A model generated the notes under the pieces. That model was given only the letters and a program-made list of their open reading frames with translations, searched no databases and was not told where the DNA came from. This document shows positions 17,928-27,678 of a DNA stretch of 64,000 nucleotides, one piece after another. This DNA is from Lachnospiraceae bacterium (GTDB lineage: Bacteria; Bacillota; Clostridia; Lachnospirales; Lachnospiraceae). Numbering within the stretch: position 1 is the first letter of the stretch; every line of letters starts with the position of its first letter. The stretch is taken from contig JAILEM010000152.1 of assembly GCA_024687745.1 (NCBI GenBank), forward strand, positions 1 through 64,000, written 5' to 3'. Made by a program: the position numbers and the translations under genes.

Positions 17928-18707
17928 TTGTTTTCAAGAACAGAGCTTCTTATCGGTGAGAGAGCCGTAAACATACTGAAAAGATCCAGGATTGCCGTAT
18001 TCGGGCTTGGAGGAGTCGGAAGCTATGTGGTCGAGGCTCTTGCAAGAAGCGGAGTGGGGAGCTTAGAACTCATAGACAATGACAGGGTCAGTCCATCCAA
18101 TATAAACAGACAGCTGATCGCACTGAATTCGACAATAGGCAGATATAAGACTGATGTCGCAAGAGAGAGGATACTTGATATAAATCCCGGGGCTTTGGTA
18201 AAGACGAGCAGGGAATTTTATATGCCGGATAATTCGTATAAATTCGATATGTCACAATACGATTATGTGGTGGATGCCATTGATACAGTTACCGGTAAGA
18301 TCGAGATAATAGTTAATGCAAAGAAGGCGGGAACGCCGGTCATAAGCAGTATGGGAACAGGAAACAAGCTGGATCCTGCTGCATTTGAGATAGGTGATAT
18401 CTACAGTACAAGCATATGTCCCCTGGCAAGAGTCATGAGACGGGAATTAAAAAAGCGCGGGATAAAGGATTTGAAGGTCTTATACTCAAAGGAGGAGCCG
18501 TTAAAGACCTATGCAGATCTCTCTGAAACCTTTGCCGGGGGAACGAGGAAGAGCATACCGGGAAGTATTGCTTTTGTGCCTTCGGTAGCCGGACTTATAA
18601 TAGCAGGAGAGGTAATAAAGGATCTGACCGGTTGTAACAGGTCTGAGAGAGAGACGGGAGAAAACATACAGGATCATTCTGTGGTAAGGGAAGAAAATGG
18701 CATATAA
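17928..18707 (+). CDS. tcdA: tRNA threonylcarbamoyladenosine dehydratase (TcdA, ThiF family)
   Basis: A 259-residue E1-like adenylating enzyme that cyclises t6A37 in tRNA to ct6A. The N-terminal Rossmann motif FGLGGVGSYV (about 25-34), NINRQL (about 61-66), and DAIDTVTGK (about 118-126) are ThiF/MoeB-type signatures, and the early FSRTELLIG is typical of TcdA (formerly CsdL/YgdL). The start is TTG at 17928, four bases after the RsbW-like stop. Its C-terminal 30 residues overlap the start of the serine acetyltransferase by 11 bases, so the two are translationally linked. Confidence 0.9.
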   Translation: MFSRTELLIGERAVNILKRSRIAVFGLGGVGSYVVEALARSGVGSLELIDNDRVSPSNINRQLIALNSTIGRYKTDVARERILDINPGALVKTSREFYMPDNSYKFDMSQYDYVVDAIDTVTGKIEIIVNAKKAGTPVISSMGTGNKLDPAAFEIGDIYSTSICPLARVMRRELKKRGIKDLKVLYSKEEPLKTYADLSETFAGGTRKSIPGSIAFVPSVAGLIIAGEVIKDLTGCNRSERETGENIQDHSVVREENGI

Positions 18708-19635
18708 ACATGAGAATGAGATAAACAGTATAGTAAATGATCTGATAGACGATTATAAGGGTGGAAGGACCATAGATGAGGAGAGGAATTTTGACCAGCC
18801 ATCCAAGGAGGTCCTCTCCGATATCCTGAATAAGCTTCAAAAGGTTGTATATCCGGGCTATTTCAGAAATGATTCCTATAAAATATATACGGTAAGAAAT
18901 AAGGTTTCCATGCTTATCGAGGATATCATGTTCAATCTGTCCAAACAGATCGCGATAGTCTTAAGAAATCTCTCAGAATGCAACTGCAGGGATTTAAGTG
19001 ATGAGGAAGTAAGGGAAAGATCAGAGGATATTGCGATACAGTTTTTAAATACCCTTGTAAATATAAGAGAATTGATAAATACGGATGTAGAGGCGTCCTT
19101 TGACGGAGATCCGGCTGCTTATAATACAGATGAGATCATATTTTCATACCCCGGCATCTATGCGATATTTGTATACAGGGTTGCGCATGAGCTTTTTAAG
19201 CTTAAGGTTCCCATAATACCGAGGATGATGACGGAATATGCCCATGAGCATACCGGGATAGATATACATCCGGGAGCCACCATCGGAAAGCATTTTTTTA
19301 TCGATCACGGAACGGGCATAGTAATAGGAGAGACCACAGTTATAGGTGAAAATGTAAAGCTTTATCAGGGAGTCACGCTGGGAGCCCTTTCCACAAGGGG
19401 AGGTCAGTCTCTCAGAAATAAAAAAAGGCATCCCACCATAGAGGACAATGTAACGATCTATTCGGGAGCCTCAATACTAGGCGGTGAAACCGTAATAGGG
19501 AAGAACTCTGTGATAGGGGGTAATGCTTTTATCACAAAGTCCATACCTGAGGGTGCAAGAGTCAGCATCAGGAATCAGGAGCTGCATTTTAATTATGATG
19601 ATAAAGAGCGAAACAGTATCGAAAGGGTAGATTAG
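18697..19635 (+). CDS. cysE: Serine O-acetyltransferase (EpsC/SrpH type)
   Basis: A 312-residue enzyme making O-acetylserine from serine and acetyl-CoA for cysteine synthesis. A helical N-terminal part (1-140) of the longer EpsC type is followed by the left-handed beta-helix built of hexapeptide repeats (about 180-300). The GIDIHPGATIGKHFFIDHGT active-site stretch (187-206) and GVTLGALSTRGGQ (226-238) are diagnostic. It overlaps tcdA by 11 bases. Predicted to be cytosolic. No T-box or SAM-type leader is visible because its start lies inside the previous gene. Confidence 0.92.
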   Translation: MAYKHENEINSIVNDLIDDYKGGRTIDEERNFDQPSKEVLSDILNKLQKVVYPGYFRNDSYKIYTVRNKVSMLIEDIMFNLSKQIAIVLRNLSECNCRDLSDEEVRERSEDIAIQFLNTLVNIRELINTDVEASFDGDPAAYNTDEIIFSYPGIYAIFVYRVAHELFKLKVPIIPRMMTEYAHEHTGIDIHPGATIGKHFFIDHGTGIVIGETTVIGENVKLYQGVTLGALSTRGGQSLRNKKRHPTIEDNVTIYSGASILGGETVIGKNSVIGGNAFITKSIPEGARVSIRNQELHFNYDDKERNSIERVD

Positions 19636-19646
19636 AGGTAGAGGTT

Positions 19647-20582
19647 ATGAAGATTTTGGTTATCGGAGGTTCCTATTTTCTGGGAAGAGCTTTTGTGGAA
19701 GCGGCTTCAAGGATAGATGAGGTCACGCTGATAAACAGAGGGAATAAGCCGATAGGTGACAATATAATAAGCGGAGGAAGCTTTGGATATGAACAGCTCT
19801 CGAGGATAACGGAGATAGTTGCCGACAGACATGATGAGGAGGCACTGAGAAATCTGGCAAAGGATGAATATGATGTCGTGGTTGATTTCTGTGCATATTC
19901 AGCTGATGATATAAGGCTGTTCGTGGACAATGCAAATGTGTCCTTTAAACAGTACATATATATAAGTACCACGGATGTGTATATGAGAGGAACAGGGGCG
20001 TTTCTTGATGAAACCGCACCGTATGAGACTAAGGACTATGGCGGAGAGGCCGGATTGTATATCCTTGGGAAGATCGCTGCCGAGCAGGAGTTAAAGGAGA
20101 TATCAAAGGACAGGTTTGCATATACGATAATCAGACCTGCTTTTATATACGGCCCGAACAATTATGCTCCAAGAGAGGGTATATATTTTAACTGGATAAA
20201 GAAGGCCGGACAGATAATACATCCTTTGGATTCCACCGGATATTTTCAGATGGTATATGTTAAGGATCTTGCATGGGCGGTCCTTAAGCTCTGCGGTAAT
20301 GAATCGGCCTTTGAAGAGTGCATCAATATCTGCGACAGCGAAAAGCTTACCTACGATGCCTTTGCGCAGATCCTCGGCCAGGTCACCAGGGTGGATTTTG
20401 CAAAGGCAGGACTTCGTGTGGAAGAGATAAACGAGAGAGGGATACCGCTTCCCTTCCCGCTCACTGAGGAGGAATCCGAATACTATGTGAATACGAAAAG
20501 TGAGAGCCTTGGTATAGAGTATACGGATATAGTAAAAGGAATGACGGAGACCTATGACGCCTGGCTTAAAGAACCCGTGTGA
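19647..20582 (+). CDS. NAD-dependent epimerase/dehydratase family protein
   Basis: A 311-residue short-chain-type (extended SDR) protein. The dinucleotide-binding start MKILVIGGSYFLGRAF is at the N-terminus, followed by VDFCAYS (about 75), a catalytic serine region YISTTDVY (about 106-113) and a YILGK tetrad segment (Tyr/Lys near 138-142). The later IIRPAFIYGPNNYAPR is typical of sugar-nucleotide epimerases, though the short length and GGS start also fit the uncharacterised reductase branch. Substrate not assignable. It starts 11 bases after the serine acetyltransferase with GAGGTAGAGG ahead, probably same transcript. Confidence 0.85.
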   Translation: MKILVIGGSYFLGRAFVEAASRIDEVTLINRGNKPIGDNIISGGSFGYEQLSRITEIVADRHDEEALRNLAKDEYDVVVDFCAYSADDIRLFVDNANVSFKQYIYISTTDVYMRGTGAFLDETAPYETKDYGGEAGLYILGKIAAEQELKEISKDRFAYTIIRPAFIYGPNNYAPREGIYFNWIKKAGQIIHPLDSTGYFQMVYVKDLAWAVLKLCGNESAFEECINICDSEKLTYDAFAQILGQVTRVDFAKAGLRVEEINERGIPLPFPLTEEESEYYVNTKSESLGIEYTDIVKGMTETYDAWLKEPV

Positions 20583-20642
20583 TATATTCCTGAGAGATAG
20601 GGGATCTGAGCAAAGGGTCAGGAATCAGTGCAGGGAAATGGT

Positions 20643-20669
20643 TAATTTATATGGGATATGTGCCGATAT
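20643..20669 (+). promoter_or_regulatory. Sigma-28 (SigD/FliA)-like promoter of the DUF6033 gene
   Basis: TAAT (20643-20646), 15-base spacer, GCCGATAT (20662-20669). It matches the sigma-D consensus spacing exactly, with one -35 mismatch. The leader to the ATG at 20747 is about 70 bases. Confidence 0.6.
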
Positions 20670-20746
20670 ATCAGATATAAGGTATCAATGCCTTTATTTG
20701 ATGTTACTATGAAAGTCTGCAGGATTTTATCAAGGAGGATAAGAGA

Positions 20747-21679
20747 ATGGATGTAAACGGAATTACAGGCAAACTTACGGCAGGTATCACAGGAGTCGGA
20801 AAGGTAAACAATAATCCCGACAAGCTGTCCGCAAACGGGGAGAAAAAGCCCGAAAGGGGAATGAGCAGTATAAGACGTGAGAAGGTAAGCGGCAAGACGG
20901 TAGGAGATCCGATGCTTTCCACCAAAGCAAAGGAGTACTATGAGGAACTTAAATCCAAATACGGAGATATGGAATTTGTTCTTGTAAGCTCCGACCAGAA
21001 GGAAAATGCGAAGCAGATGGCAGGCAGCTTTGCGAATCCCAACAAGATGGTCGTTCTCATAGATGAAGAAAAGATAGAAAAGATGGCTGAGGATGAGGAC
21101 TTCAGAAAGCAGTATGAGGGTCTTATAGAAGCAGCCGCTACAAATATACCAAAGCTTAAGGACGCCTTTGACGGTAATCAGGATGTGGCAGGCTACGGTA
21201 TGCAGGTCAATGATAACGGAACCGCATCCTTCTTTGCCATAATGAAGAAGAACTCTGATGAACAGGCAGAGAGGATACAGGAAAAAAGGGCAGAGAGAGC
21301 TGAAGAAAGAAAGGCTGAAAGAAAAAAGGAAGAAAAGAAGGAAGCTAAGGAGAAGCTTGAGGAACTAAGGGAGAAAAACCGGCAGGGCAGGGAAGAGAGG
21401 GGCCCTGATATTGACGTTAGATTAAAGAAATATGAAGCCGGCCGGATGGACATGCATGAAGGCTTTGATCTTAAGATAGACAGCTTTAACGGTGCGGATG
21501 ATGATATCGTTGATATGTTCGGAAGATACTCTGCATCTGACTATGAGATCATCTCAGCCTCTTCCGTGGATGAACTTATAAATATGGTCAGAACCTACAG
21601 GACAGGAGGGGAGCTCTCTGCAGGAGCTTCGATCACACAGAGTGCCGTCATAGGAGGCAATGTGGATTATACCGCATGA
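20747..21679 (+). CDS. DUF6033 family protein
   Basis: A 310-residue soluble protein of a family I recognise as DUF6033, typical of motile Lachnospiraceae and with no established role. An N-terminal segment (1-60) rich in Gly/Ser/Lys precedes a globular domain (about 62-165, containing KEYYEELKSKYGDMEFVLVS). A long charged helix of Lys/Glu/Arg repeats (about 172-222) could form a coiled coil. The C-terminus ends SAVIGGNVDYTA. The sigma-28-like promoter upstream and a chemoreceptor gene downstream suggest a flagellar or motility-associated function. The AAGGAGG ribosome binding site is strong. Confidence 0.78.
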   Translation: MDVNGITGKLTAGITGVGKVNNNPDKLSANGEKKPERGMSSIRREKVSGKTVGDPMLSTKAKEYYEELKSKYGDMEFVLVSSDQKENAKQMAGSFANPNKMVVLIDEEKIEKMAEDEDFRKQYEGLIEAAATNIPKLKDAFDGNQDVAGYGMQVNDNGTASFFAIMKKNSDEQAERIQEKRAERAEERKAERKKEEKKEAKEKLEELREKNRQGREERGPDIDVRLKKYEAGRMDMHEGFDLKIDSFNGADDDIVDMFGRYSASDYEIISASSVDELINMVRTYRTGGELSAGASITQSAVIGGNVDYTA

Positions 21680-21732
21680 TATGTTGAATATTGATAAGCT
21701 TATGTTTTGATTTATTATGGCTTATAACTTAT

Positions 21733-21765
21733 AATATGAAAGAAGCATTCTGCTTCTTTCATATT
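21733..21765. terminator. Perfect 15-bp hairpin between DUF6033 and the chemoreceptor gene
   Basis: AATATGAAAGAAGCA (21733-21747) pairs with TGCTTCTTTCATATT (21751-21765) around a TTC loop. There is only a short T run after it, so it may be an imperfect terminator or a stabilising 3' stem. Confidence 0.65.
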
Positions 21766-21852
21766 TGCGTTAAGGATCAGTAATTTCCCAATATAACTGT
21801 AGCCTGAGGGGACAGGCATTATTTATACCGCTTTGCGGAGAGGGGATAGTAT

Positions 21853-23841
21853 ATGAAGGGGATAAGAGGGAAGCTTGTTTTAATGACGATCGGTATAGTG
21901 ACCTTATGTGTTCTTATATCAGGGATCATAAGTTATATAGCGGTTTCGAAGATCATGAAGGCAGAGCTTGAGAAAACATACAGATTAAAGGCCGAAAAGA
22001 CGGCAGAGGAGCTCAATGCCTGGCTTATCGATCAGGCCAGGAATGTCTCCAGTCAGTGTCAGGCGATACAGGGTTACGGACTTTATGAGAAGGACTGCCT
22101 GGTCCCTTATCTGGAAAATTATGTTGCAACCTATGATGACAGGGAATACATCTATGATCTCTATTTTACCGATGTGAATAATGTCATGAGTTCGGGTACG
22201 GGCTATGAGCCTGACGATAGTATTGACTTCAGGGAAAGAGAATGGTTTAAAAATGCATCTGTAACAGACGGGGTATACTGCAGTACTCCCTATAAGGATT
22301 CGGATTCCGGAAAGCCCGTGATAACACTTTCAAGAGCAGTCTACTCAGATGGTGAACTCATGGGAGTTTTAGCCCTTGATATTTTCGTGGATATGATGGA
22401 ACAGATGGTTGATGGGGAAAATGTGCCTGATGACAGCTACATCTTTATAACCGATGCAAAACAGGGTGTTGTGGATCATCCAAATCCTTCATATTCATAT
22501 GATGAGGCTCCAAAGGAGCTTCTGTCTGTCACTGATGCGGATTATACTTCTCTTTCCAACCGGCTCTCTTCTTCCGATGCGGACGGAGTGAGTATAAAGG
22601 ATTATGACGGGAAGGAAAGGACCTTTTTCTCAAGCGTTATCGGATCAAACGGATGGAATGTCATTGTGGCTGTCAGTAATGATGTGATAAATGCTTCGAT
22701 GAATCCTCTTATGCGGGGATTCATTCTTTCTCTGCTCATTTCTGTTGCGGCAGGAGTTGCGGTCAGCATGATCATTGCCGGAAACATATCCAATCCGATC
22801 GTTAAGCTTTTAAATAAGATAGAGAGTAACGATCTTTCGGAGGATATCGAGATCAATTCACGGGATGAGATAGGGAAGCTTGCGAGAGATTACAATTCTC
22901 TGATAAACGAGGTCAGGAGACTTATGGAGGCCAGTACCAGGGCTACAGAGAGCATGAAGGATTTTTCCGGTGCTCTCATAAAGGATTCGGAGGATGTAAG
23001 CGACAGGACAAGAAATCTCAACCGGAGAATGGAAGAGATAGCGGTCAATATGGACGATCAGGCAGGTACGGTGGGAGAGGGACGCACAAGACTTGAGGGG
23101 TTTGACCTGAGCATTTCGGAATTTGAGGAAAGATTTGCGAGAATGAACGATATAGTCAGAGAGACCTTAGGGCAGTTAGAGACCTCCTCAAATATGATCA
23201 AGACTCTCGAGGCAAGTACAGCCGAGACCTCGGAGAATATGAACAGAATATCGGGTGAGGTAAAACAGCTTGAGGAGATATCCGGGAGTATAACAAACAT
23301 AGTATCTGTAATAAGCAATATTTCCGGACAGACCAATCTGCTGGCACTTAACGCTTCCATAGAGGCGGCAAGGGCAGGTGAGGCCGGAAGAGGATTTGCG
23401 GTGGTAGCTGAGCAGATAAGGAGTCTTTCGGAACAGACCGCTTCCGCGACGGATGATATATCAGGTCTTATAAAGACCATAAGAGAGAAAATAAATGATA
23501 CAGTGAGCTCCATAGAGGATTCTGAGAGCTCTTACAGCTCAAATGCCGGATATACGCATGAGGTTATAGAAAGCTTTGAGAGTATTGATGAGAAGGTAAG
23601 GATAATAGGAGATATAAACAGGGAATTAACCCTGTCAGTCGAGGATTTTGCCGGGAACAGGGATGGTCTTGTCAATGCCTTTGGAAGCATAGATGAAAGG
23701 GTAGGACAGAGCAGGGAACATACCGATTCGGCCATGCTTGACGCAAAGGAACAGGCGGAAATGGTGAACAGGCTTATAGAGAGATCAAAAGAGCTTCAGG
23801 CTATTGCCGATAATCTTAAGGAAAGTTCAAGGCTGTTTTAG
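21853..23841 (+). CDS. Methyl-accepting chemotaxis protein with dCache-type sensor
   Basis: A 662-residue transmembrane chemoreceptor. Segment order: transmembrane helix 1 (about 8-32), outside sensor (about 33-285) with double-Cache hallmarks ([33 protein letters not shown]), helix 2 (about 288-311), HAMP linker (about 312-365) and a long coiled-coil signalling domain. The hairpin tip contains [20 protein letters not shown] (about 495-515), which couples to CheA/CheW. The dCache YxxxxD-type small-molecule site suggests amino acid or similar ligands, but the ligand is not identifiable. No pentapeptide CheR tether at the C-terminus. Confidence 0.93.
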   Translation: MKGIRGKLVLMTIGIVTLCVLISGIISYIAVSKIMKAELEKTYRLKAEKTAEELNAWLIDQARNVSSQCQAIQGYGLYEKDCLVPYLENYVATYDDREYIYDLYFTDVNNVMSSGTGYEPDDSIDFREREWFKNASVTDGVYCSTPYKDSDSGKPVITLSRAVYSDGELMGVLALDIFVDMMEQMVDGENVPDDSYIFITDAKQGVVDHPNPSYSYDEAPKELLSVTDADYTSLSNRLSSSDADGVSIKDYDGKERTFFSSVIGSNGWNVIVAVSNDVINASMNPLMRGFILSLLISVAAGVAVSMIIAGNISNPIVKLLNKIESNDLSEDIEINSRDEIGKLARDYNSLINEVRRLMEASTRATESMKDFSGALIKDSEDVSDRTRNLNRRMEEIAVNMDDQAGTVGEGRTRLEGFDLSISEFEERFARMNDIVRETLGQLETSSNMIKTLEASTAETSENMNRISGEVKQLEEISGSITNIVSVISNISGQTNLLALNASIEAARAGEAGRGFAVVAEQIRSLSEQTASATDDISGLIKTIREKINDTVSSIEDSESSYSSNAGYTHEVIESFESIDEKVRIIGDINRELTLSVEDFAGNRDGLVNAFGSIDERVGQSREHTDSAMLDAKEQAEMVNRLIERSKELQAIADNLKESSRLF

Positions 23842-23859
23842 GCTTTTAAGGAGGATGAA

Positions 23860-25179
23860 ATGTCATTATTTGAAGATCTGTCGGAAAAAAGAGAAAAACT
23901 TGCGGTAGTGGGGCTTGGTTATGTGGGGATGCCTATTGCCCATGCCTTTGCAAAAAAGATAGAGGTGATAGGTTTTGACCTGAACAAAAATAAGATAGAC
24001 CTCTACAGATCCGGGACAGATCCCACAAATGAGGTGGGAGATGAGGAGATAAAGAAGTCGGGGATAGACTTTACTTCCGATGAGACAAGGCTTTCGGAGG
24101 CAAGATTTTTTATCGTGGCTGTACCGACACCGGTGAACATGGATCATACTCCGGATCTTTCTCCCGTGGAGGGAGCCAGCACCATAATAGGAAGAAATCT
24201 TAAAAAAGGTTCGATAGTCGTATATGAATCGACCGTATATCCGGGAGTGACGGAGGATGTGTGCGTTCCTATACTTGAGAAGGAGTCAGGGCTTGTCTGC
24301 GGCAGGGATTTTCATGTCGGATATTCTCCTGAGCGTATAAACCCCGGGGACAGGGTTCACCGTCTTGAAAACATACGCAAGATAGTGTCGGGGATGGATA
24401 AGGAAACTACCGATATAATAAAAAAGGTCTATGACATTGTCATAGAAGCCGGTACTTATCCTGTTTCCTCGATCAAGACCGCAGAGGCTGTAAAGGTTGT
24501 GGAAAACAGCCAGAGAGATATCAATATAGCATTTATGAATGAGCTTGCCATGGTCTTTGACAGGATGGGTATAGATACCAACGAAGTGATAGACGGCATG
24601 AATACCAAGTGGAATGCACTCGGCTTCAGGCCGGGCCTCGTGGGAGGACACTGTATCGGTGTGGATCCCTATTATTTTACATATGAAGCCGAAAAGCTGG
24701 GCTACCACAGCCAGATAATATTAAACGGCAGGATAGTCAACGATTCAATGGGAGCTTTCATTGCCGATGCCGCTGTAAGGAAGATGATAGAAGCGGGACA
24801 GGCACCAAAAAACAGTAAGGTCGTTATACTTGGCCTTACCTTTAAGGAAAACTGCCCGGATATAAGGAACAGTAAGGTCATTGATATAGTAAAAAAGCTC
24901 CGGGAGTATGGTATAGAACCTGTTATCTGCGATCCATGGGCCAAAAAGGAAGAGGCCTTTAAGGAATATGAGGTAGAGCTTTTGAGTATGGAGGATATAA
25001 AGGAAGCAGACTGCGTTATAGCGGCGGTAGCCCATGAGGAATTTAAGAGCTTAAGCTTAAAGCGGATAAAGACTCTGTATAAAAATACGGAGAATGATAA
25101 AAAGGTGTTCATAGACGTAAAAGGGATATACGATATCGGGGAATTAAAGGAATCGGGACTGAGATTCTGGAGACTTTGA
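23860..25179 (+). CDS. UDP-sugar (UDP-HexNAc) dehydrogenase, nucleotide sugar dehydrogenase
   Basis: A 439-residue NAD-dependent enzyme that oxidises C6 of a UDP-sugar to a uronate for cell-surface glycans. The Rossmann motif VVGLGYVGMP (about 17-26), the TPVNMDHTPDLSPV segment (about 91-104), the ESTVYPG motif (123-129) and the catalytic-Cys GGHCIGVDPYY (about 264-274) are present. The GYSPERINPGD stretch is closer to the UDP-N-acetyl-mannosamine/galactosamine branch (WecC/WbpO/TviB) than to glucose dehydrogenases. No glycan biosynthesis cluster adjoins it. It follows the chemoreceptor by 18 bases with AAGGAGG. Confidence 0.9.
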   Translation: MSLFEDLSEKREKLAVVGLGYVGMPIAHAFAKKIEVIGFDLNKNKIDLYRSGTDPTNEVGDEEIKKSGIDFTSDETRLSEARFFIVAVPTPVNMDHTPDLSPVEGASTIIGRNLKKGSIVVYESTVYPGVTEDVCVPILEKESGLVCGRDFHVGYSPERINPGDRVHRLENIRKIVSGMDKETTDIIKKVYDIVIEAGTYPVSSIKTAEAVKVVENSQRDINIAFMNELAMVFDRMGIDTNEVIDGMNTKWNALGFRPGLVGGHCIGVDPYYFTYEAEKLGYHSQIILNGRIVNDSMGAFIADAAVRKMIEAGQAPKNSKVVILGLTFKENCPDIRNSKVIDIVKKLREYGIEPVICDPWAKKEEAFKEYEVELLSMEDIKEADCVIAAVAHEEFKSLSLKRIKTLYKNTENDKKVFIDVKGIYDIGELKESGLRFWRL

Positions 25180-25214
25180 TCCAAAAACAGGACACAGAAT
25201 GTTCACAAAATTTG

Positions 25215-25241
25215 TTAGCACTCACGCTTGACGAGTGCTAA
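25215..25241 (+). promoter_or_regulatory. CIRCE element (HrcA operator) of hsp20
   Basis: Perfect TTAGCACTC (25215-25223), 9-base spacer, GAGTGCTAA (25233-25241). The inverted repeat extends by four bases on each side, giving 13-bp arms. This is the canonical HrcA heat-shock operator. Confidence 0.97.
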
Positions 25242-25256
25242 CAAAAGTGGTATAAC
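25228..25256 (+). promoter_or_regulatory. Sigma-A promoter of hsp20, embedded in CIRCE
   Basis: TTGACG (25228-25233) lies inside the CIRCE spacer and right arm, 17 bases before TATAAC (25251-25256). HrcA binding would block it directly. Confidence 0.85.
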
Positions 25257-25349
25257 ATAATCAGGTTAAGGAAATACAGAGATGCAAACCTTAACAGCAG
25301 CCGGAAAATATCCGTGATTTAAAGGATTATGATAAAGGAGGAATGAATT

Positions 25350-25793
25350 ATGTTGATGCCCGGAATTTTTGGAGAGAATTTATTTGATGAATTTTTTGGT
25401 TACCCCAAGCATTTTATACCGGAAGAACCCAAGCATGCACCACAAAAGGGCGGCCTTATGAAGACGGATGTAAAGGAAAACAAAGACGGATTTGATCTTT
25501 TTATCGAGCTTCCCGGATATAATAAGGGTGACATAGAGGCAGAGATCTCAGACGGTTACCTTACGATCAGCGCAAAAACCGCTTCCAATAAGGAAGAGAA
25601 GGATGAAGACGGTAAATATATAAGGAGGGAGCGTTATACAGGCTCATGCAAGAGAACCTTCTATGTGGGCGAGGATATCACAGAGGAGGATATAAAGGCT
25701 AAGTTTGAAAACGGAATACTTAAGCTCAATGTTCCCAAGAAGGAAGCAAAGCCCAAGGTGGAGGAGAAGAAGTTTATATCCATAGAGGGCTGA
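25350..25793 (+). CDS. Hsp20/alpha-crystallin small heat-shock protein
   Basis: A 147-residue ATP-independent chaperone that holds unfolding proteins. A short N-terminal arm (1-35) precedes the alpha-crystallin domain (about 36-130), with VKENKDGFDLFIELPGYNKG and the C-terminal GILKLNVPKKE motif (A-x-x-x-n-G-v-L family signature). The tail VEEKKFISIEG contains the IxI motif used in oligomer assembly. AAGGAGG lies 9 bases ahead of ATG. It has its own CIRCE-controlled promoter and terminator, so it is a single-gene unit. Confidence 0.95.
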   Translation: MLMPGIFGENLFDEFFGYPKHFIPEEPKHAPQKGGLMKTDVKENKDGFDLFIELPGYNKGDIEAEISDGYLTISAKTASNKEEKDEDGKYIRRERYTGSCKRTFYVGEDITEEDIKAKFENGILKLNVPKKEAKPKVEEKKFISIEG

Positions 25794-25844
25794 GAAGATC
25801 TTTAAAGAAGGGTGATAGAGCATCAACCGTTAGCTTATTACTTG

Positions 25845-25877
25845 AAAACGTGGCAGCGTTTGGCTGGCACGTTTTTT
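25845..25877 (+). terminator. Terminator of hsp20
   Basis: AAAACGTG-g-CAGC pairs with GCTG-g-CACGTTTT, with an internal G/G mismatch, followed by TTTTTT. Confidence 0.85.
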
Positions 25878-25921
25878 GTTTTTTTCCATGGGCACATTTC
25901 ATATCCATTTGCCTTGTTTAA

Positions 25922-25951
25922 TTGCCCATAGGGATGAAGTTATGCTATAAT
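25922..25951 (+). promoter_or_regulatory. Sigma-A promoter of the pentulokinase-araD operon
   Basis: TTGCCC (25922-25927), 18 bases, TATAAT (25946-25951) with an extended TGC before the -10. The upstream in-frame ATG-like codon at 25922 lies in this promoter, so it cannot be the start. Confidence 0.65.
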
Positions 25952-26035
25952 CTTTTTATATGTCCGGATTCGGTGCCGGCAGATAATGAAACGAAGGTCA
26001 TAAAGTTTGCTATGATCAGATTTATGGAGGTATTT

Positions 26036-27631
26036 ATGGACGCTAAACAATTAATTCAGGAAGGAAAAGCAATACTTGGGGTGGAGTTTGGTTCAACAAG
26101 GATCAAGGCTGTTCTCACAGATGAAGGCGGAAAGCCTATCGCACAGGGAGGTCATGGATGGGAAAACCGTCTTGAAAACGGTATATGGACCTATTCCCTT
26201 GATGATATCTGGAGCGGTCTTAAGGATTGCTATATGGATCTCAAAAAGGATGTTAAGGACAATTATGGAGTGACGCTTTCGGGCTTTGCTTCAATAGGAT
26301 TTTCTGCCATGATGCACGGATATCTGGCCTTTAACTCGGAGGGAGAGCTCCTGGTTCCCTTCAGGACGTGGAGGAATACGATAACCGAGGAAGCTGCAAA
26401 TGCGCTCACGAAGGAGTTTGATTATAATATACCGCAGAGATGGAGTATAGCTCATCTGTATCAGGCTGTGCTAAATAAGGAGGATCATATAAAGGATATT
26501 TCCTTCTTTACGACTCTTTCGGGATATGTTCACTGGAAGCTCACGGGTAAGAAGGTCCTTGGCGTTGGAGATGCTTCCGGAATGTTCCCCATTGACATAA
26601 ATACCGGAGATTTTGATAAGGGCATGATAGAAAAATTTGATAAGCTTATCGCTTCGTCCTCTACAGGATGCACCTGGAAGCTTGAGGATATACTTCCGAA
26701 GTGTCTTATGGCAGGAGAGGATGCAGGTGTTCTGACAGATGAGGGAGCAAAGCTTCTTGATCCGGATGGTGATCTTAAGGGCGGTATTCCTTTATGTCCT
26801 CCGGAGGGAGATGCAGGGACAGGAATGGTTGCGACCAATTCCGTTGCAAAGAGGACAGGAAATATATCGGCAGGAACCTCTGTATTTGCGATGATAGTAC
26901 TCGAAAAGGAGCTTTCTAAGGTTTATCCCCAGATAGATCTTGTAACTACTCCCGACGGTGCTCTGGTCGCCATGGTCCATTGCAATAACTGTACCTCTGA
27001 GATCAATGCATGGGTCAATATCTTTAAGGAATATTCCGAACTTATGGGTTATAAAACGGACATGAATGAACTGTTTACAAAGCTTTATTCGGTGGCTCTT
27101 GACGCAGATGAGGATTGCGGAAACCTTCTTTCCTATAATTATGTGTCAGGTGAACCTGTTACAGGCTTTGATAAGGGAGCACTTGTATTTGCAAGGGGAG
27201 CCGGTTCATCATTCACACTGGCAAACTTTATGAGGATGCATCTTTACTCAGCACTCGGAGCACTCAAGTCGGGGATGGACCTTTTGTTTAAATCAGAGGA
27301 CGTTAAGGTTGACAGGATGTTCGGACACGGCGGCTACTTTAAGACAAAGGGTGTAGGCCAGATGATCGCAGCTTCGGCAGTCGGAGCCCCGGTATCTGTA
27401 ATGGAGACGGCAGGCGAAGGCGGAGCATGGGGAATAGCCCTGCTTGCGGCTTATATGATAAATAAAAACGGAAGAAGCCTTGAGCAGTACCTTGCAGAGG
27501 ATATCTTTGCCGGACAGAAGGGTGAAAGCCTTGAGGCAACCAAAGAGGGTATAGAGGGCTTTGACAGGTTCATGGATAACTATATGAAGGGTCTTCCGAT
27601 CGAGAAAGAGGCTGTTAAGCTTTTTGGCTGA
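26036..27631 (+). CDS. FGGY-family pentulose kinase (ribulokinase-like)
   Basis: A 531-residue cytosolic sugar kinase of the FGGY/actin-like fold that phosphorylates a ketopentose. The ATP-binding phosphate-1 motif [13 protein letters not shown] (about 14-26) and phosphate-2 region [12 protein letters not shown] (about 279-290) are visible, with [13 protein letters not shown] (about 429-441) near the adenosine site. The next gene, araD, follows in 47 bases, so the pair probably converts L-ribulose to D-xylulose 5-phosphate: kinase, then 4-epimerase. No isomerase or transporter adjoins them. ATG 26036 has GGAGG 5 bases ahead. Exact substrate (L-ribulose versus another pentulose) is inferred from araD. 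Confidence 0.88.
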   Translation: MDAKQLIQEGKAILGVEFGSTRIKAVLTDEGGKPIAQGGHGWENRLENGIWTYSLDDIWSGLKDCYMDLKKDVKDNYGVTLSGFASIGFSAMMHGYLAFNSEGELLVPFRTWRNTITEEAANALTKEFDYNIPQRWSIAHLYQAVLNKEDHIKDISFFTTLSGYVHWKLTGKKVLGVGDASGMFPIDINTGDFDKGMIEKFDKLIASSSTGCTWKLEDILPKCLMAGEDAGVLTDEGAKLLDPDGDLKGGIPLCPPEGDAGTGMVATNSVAKRTGNISAGTSVFAMIVLEKELSKVYPQIDLVTTPDGALVAMVHCNNCTSEINAWVNIFKEYSELMGYKTDMNELFTKLYSVALDADEDCGNLLSYNYVSGEPVTGFDKGALVFARGAGSSFTLANFMRMHLYSALGALKSGMDLLFKSEDVKVDRMFGHGGYFKTKGVGQMIAASAVGAPVSVMETAGEGGAWGIALLAAYMINKNGRSLEQYLAEDIFAGQKGESLEATKEGIEGFDRFMDNYMKGLPIEKEAVKLFG

Positions 27632-27678
27632 AGAATAATATACAGAAAGGATGTTTTTTCAAACAAAGGGTACGATAG

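Noticed and set aside
21770..21800. Sigma-28 promoter for the chemoreceptor
   Set aside because: CCCAATAT is a poor -10 and the nearest TAA-type -35 is at the wrong distance.
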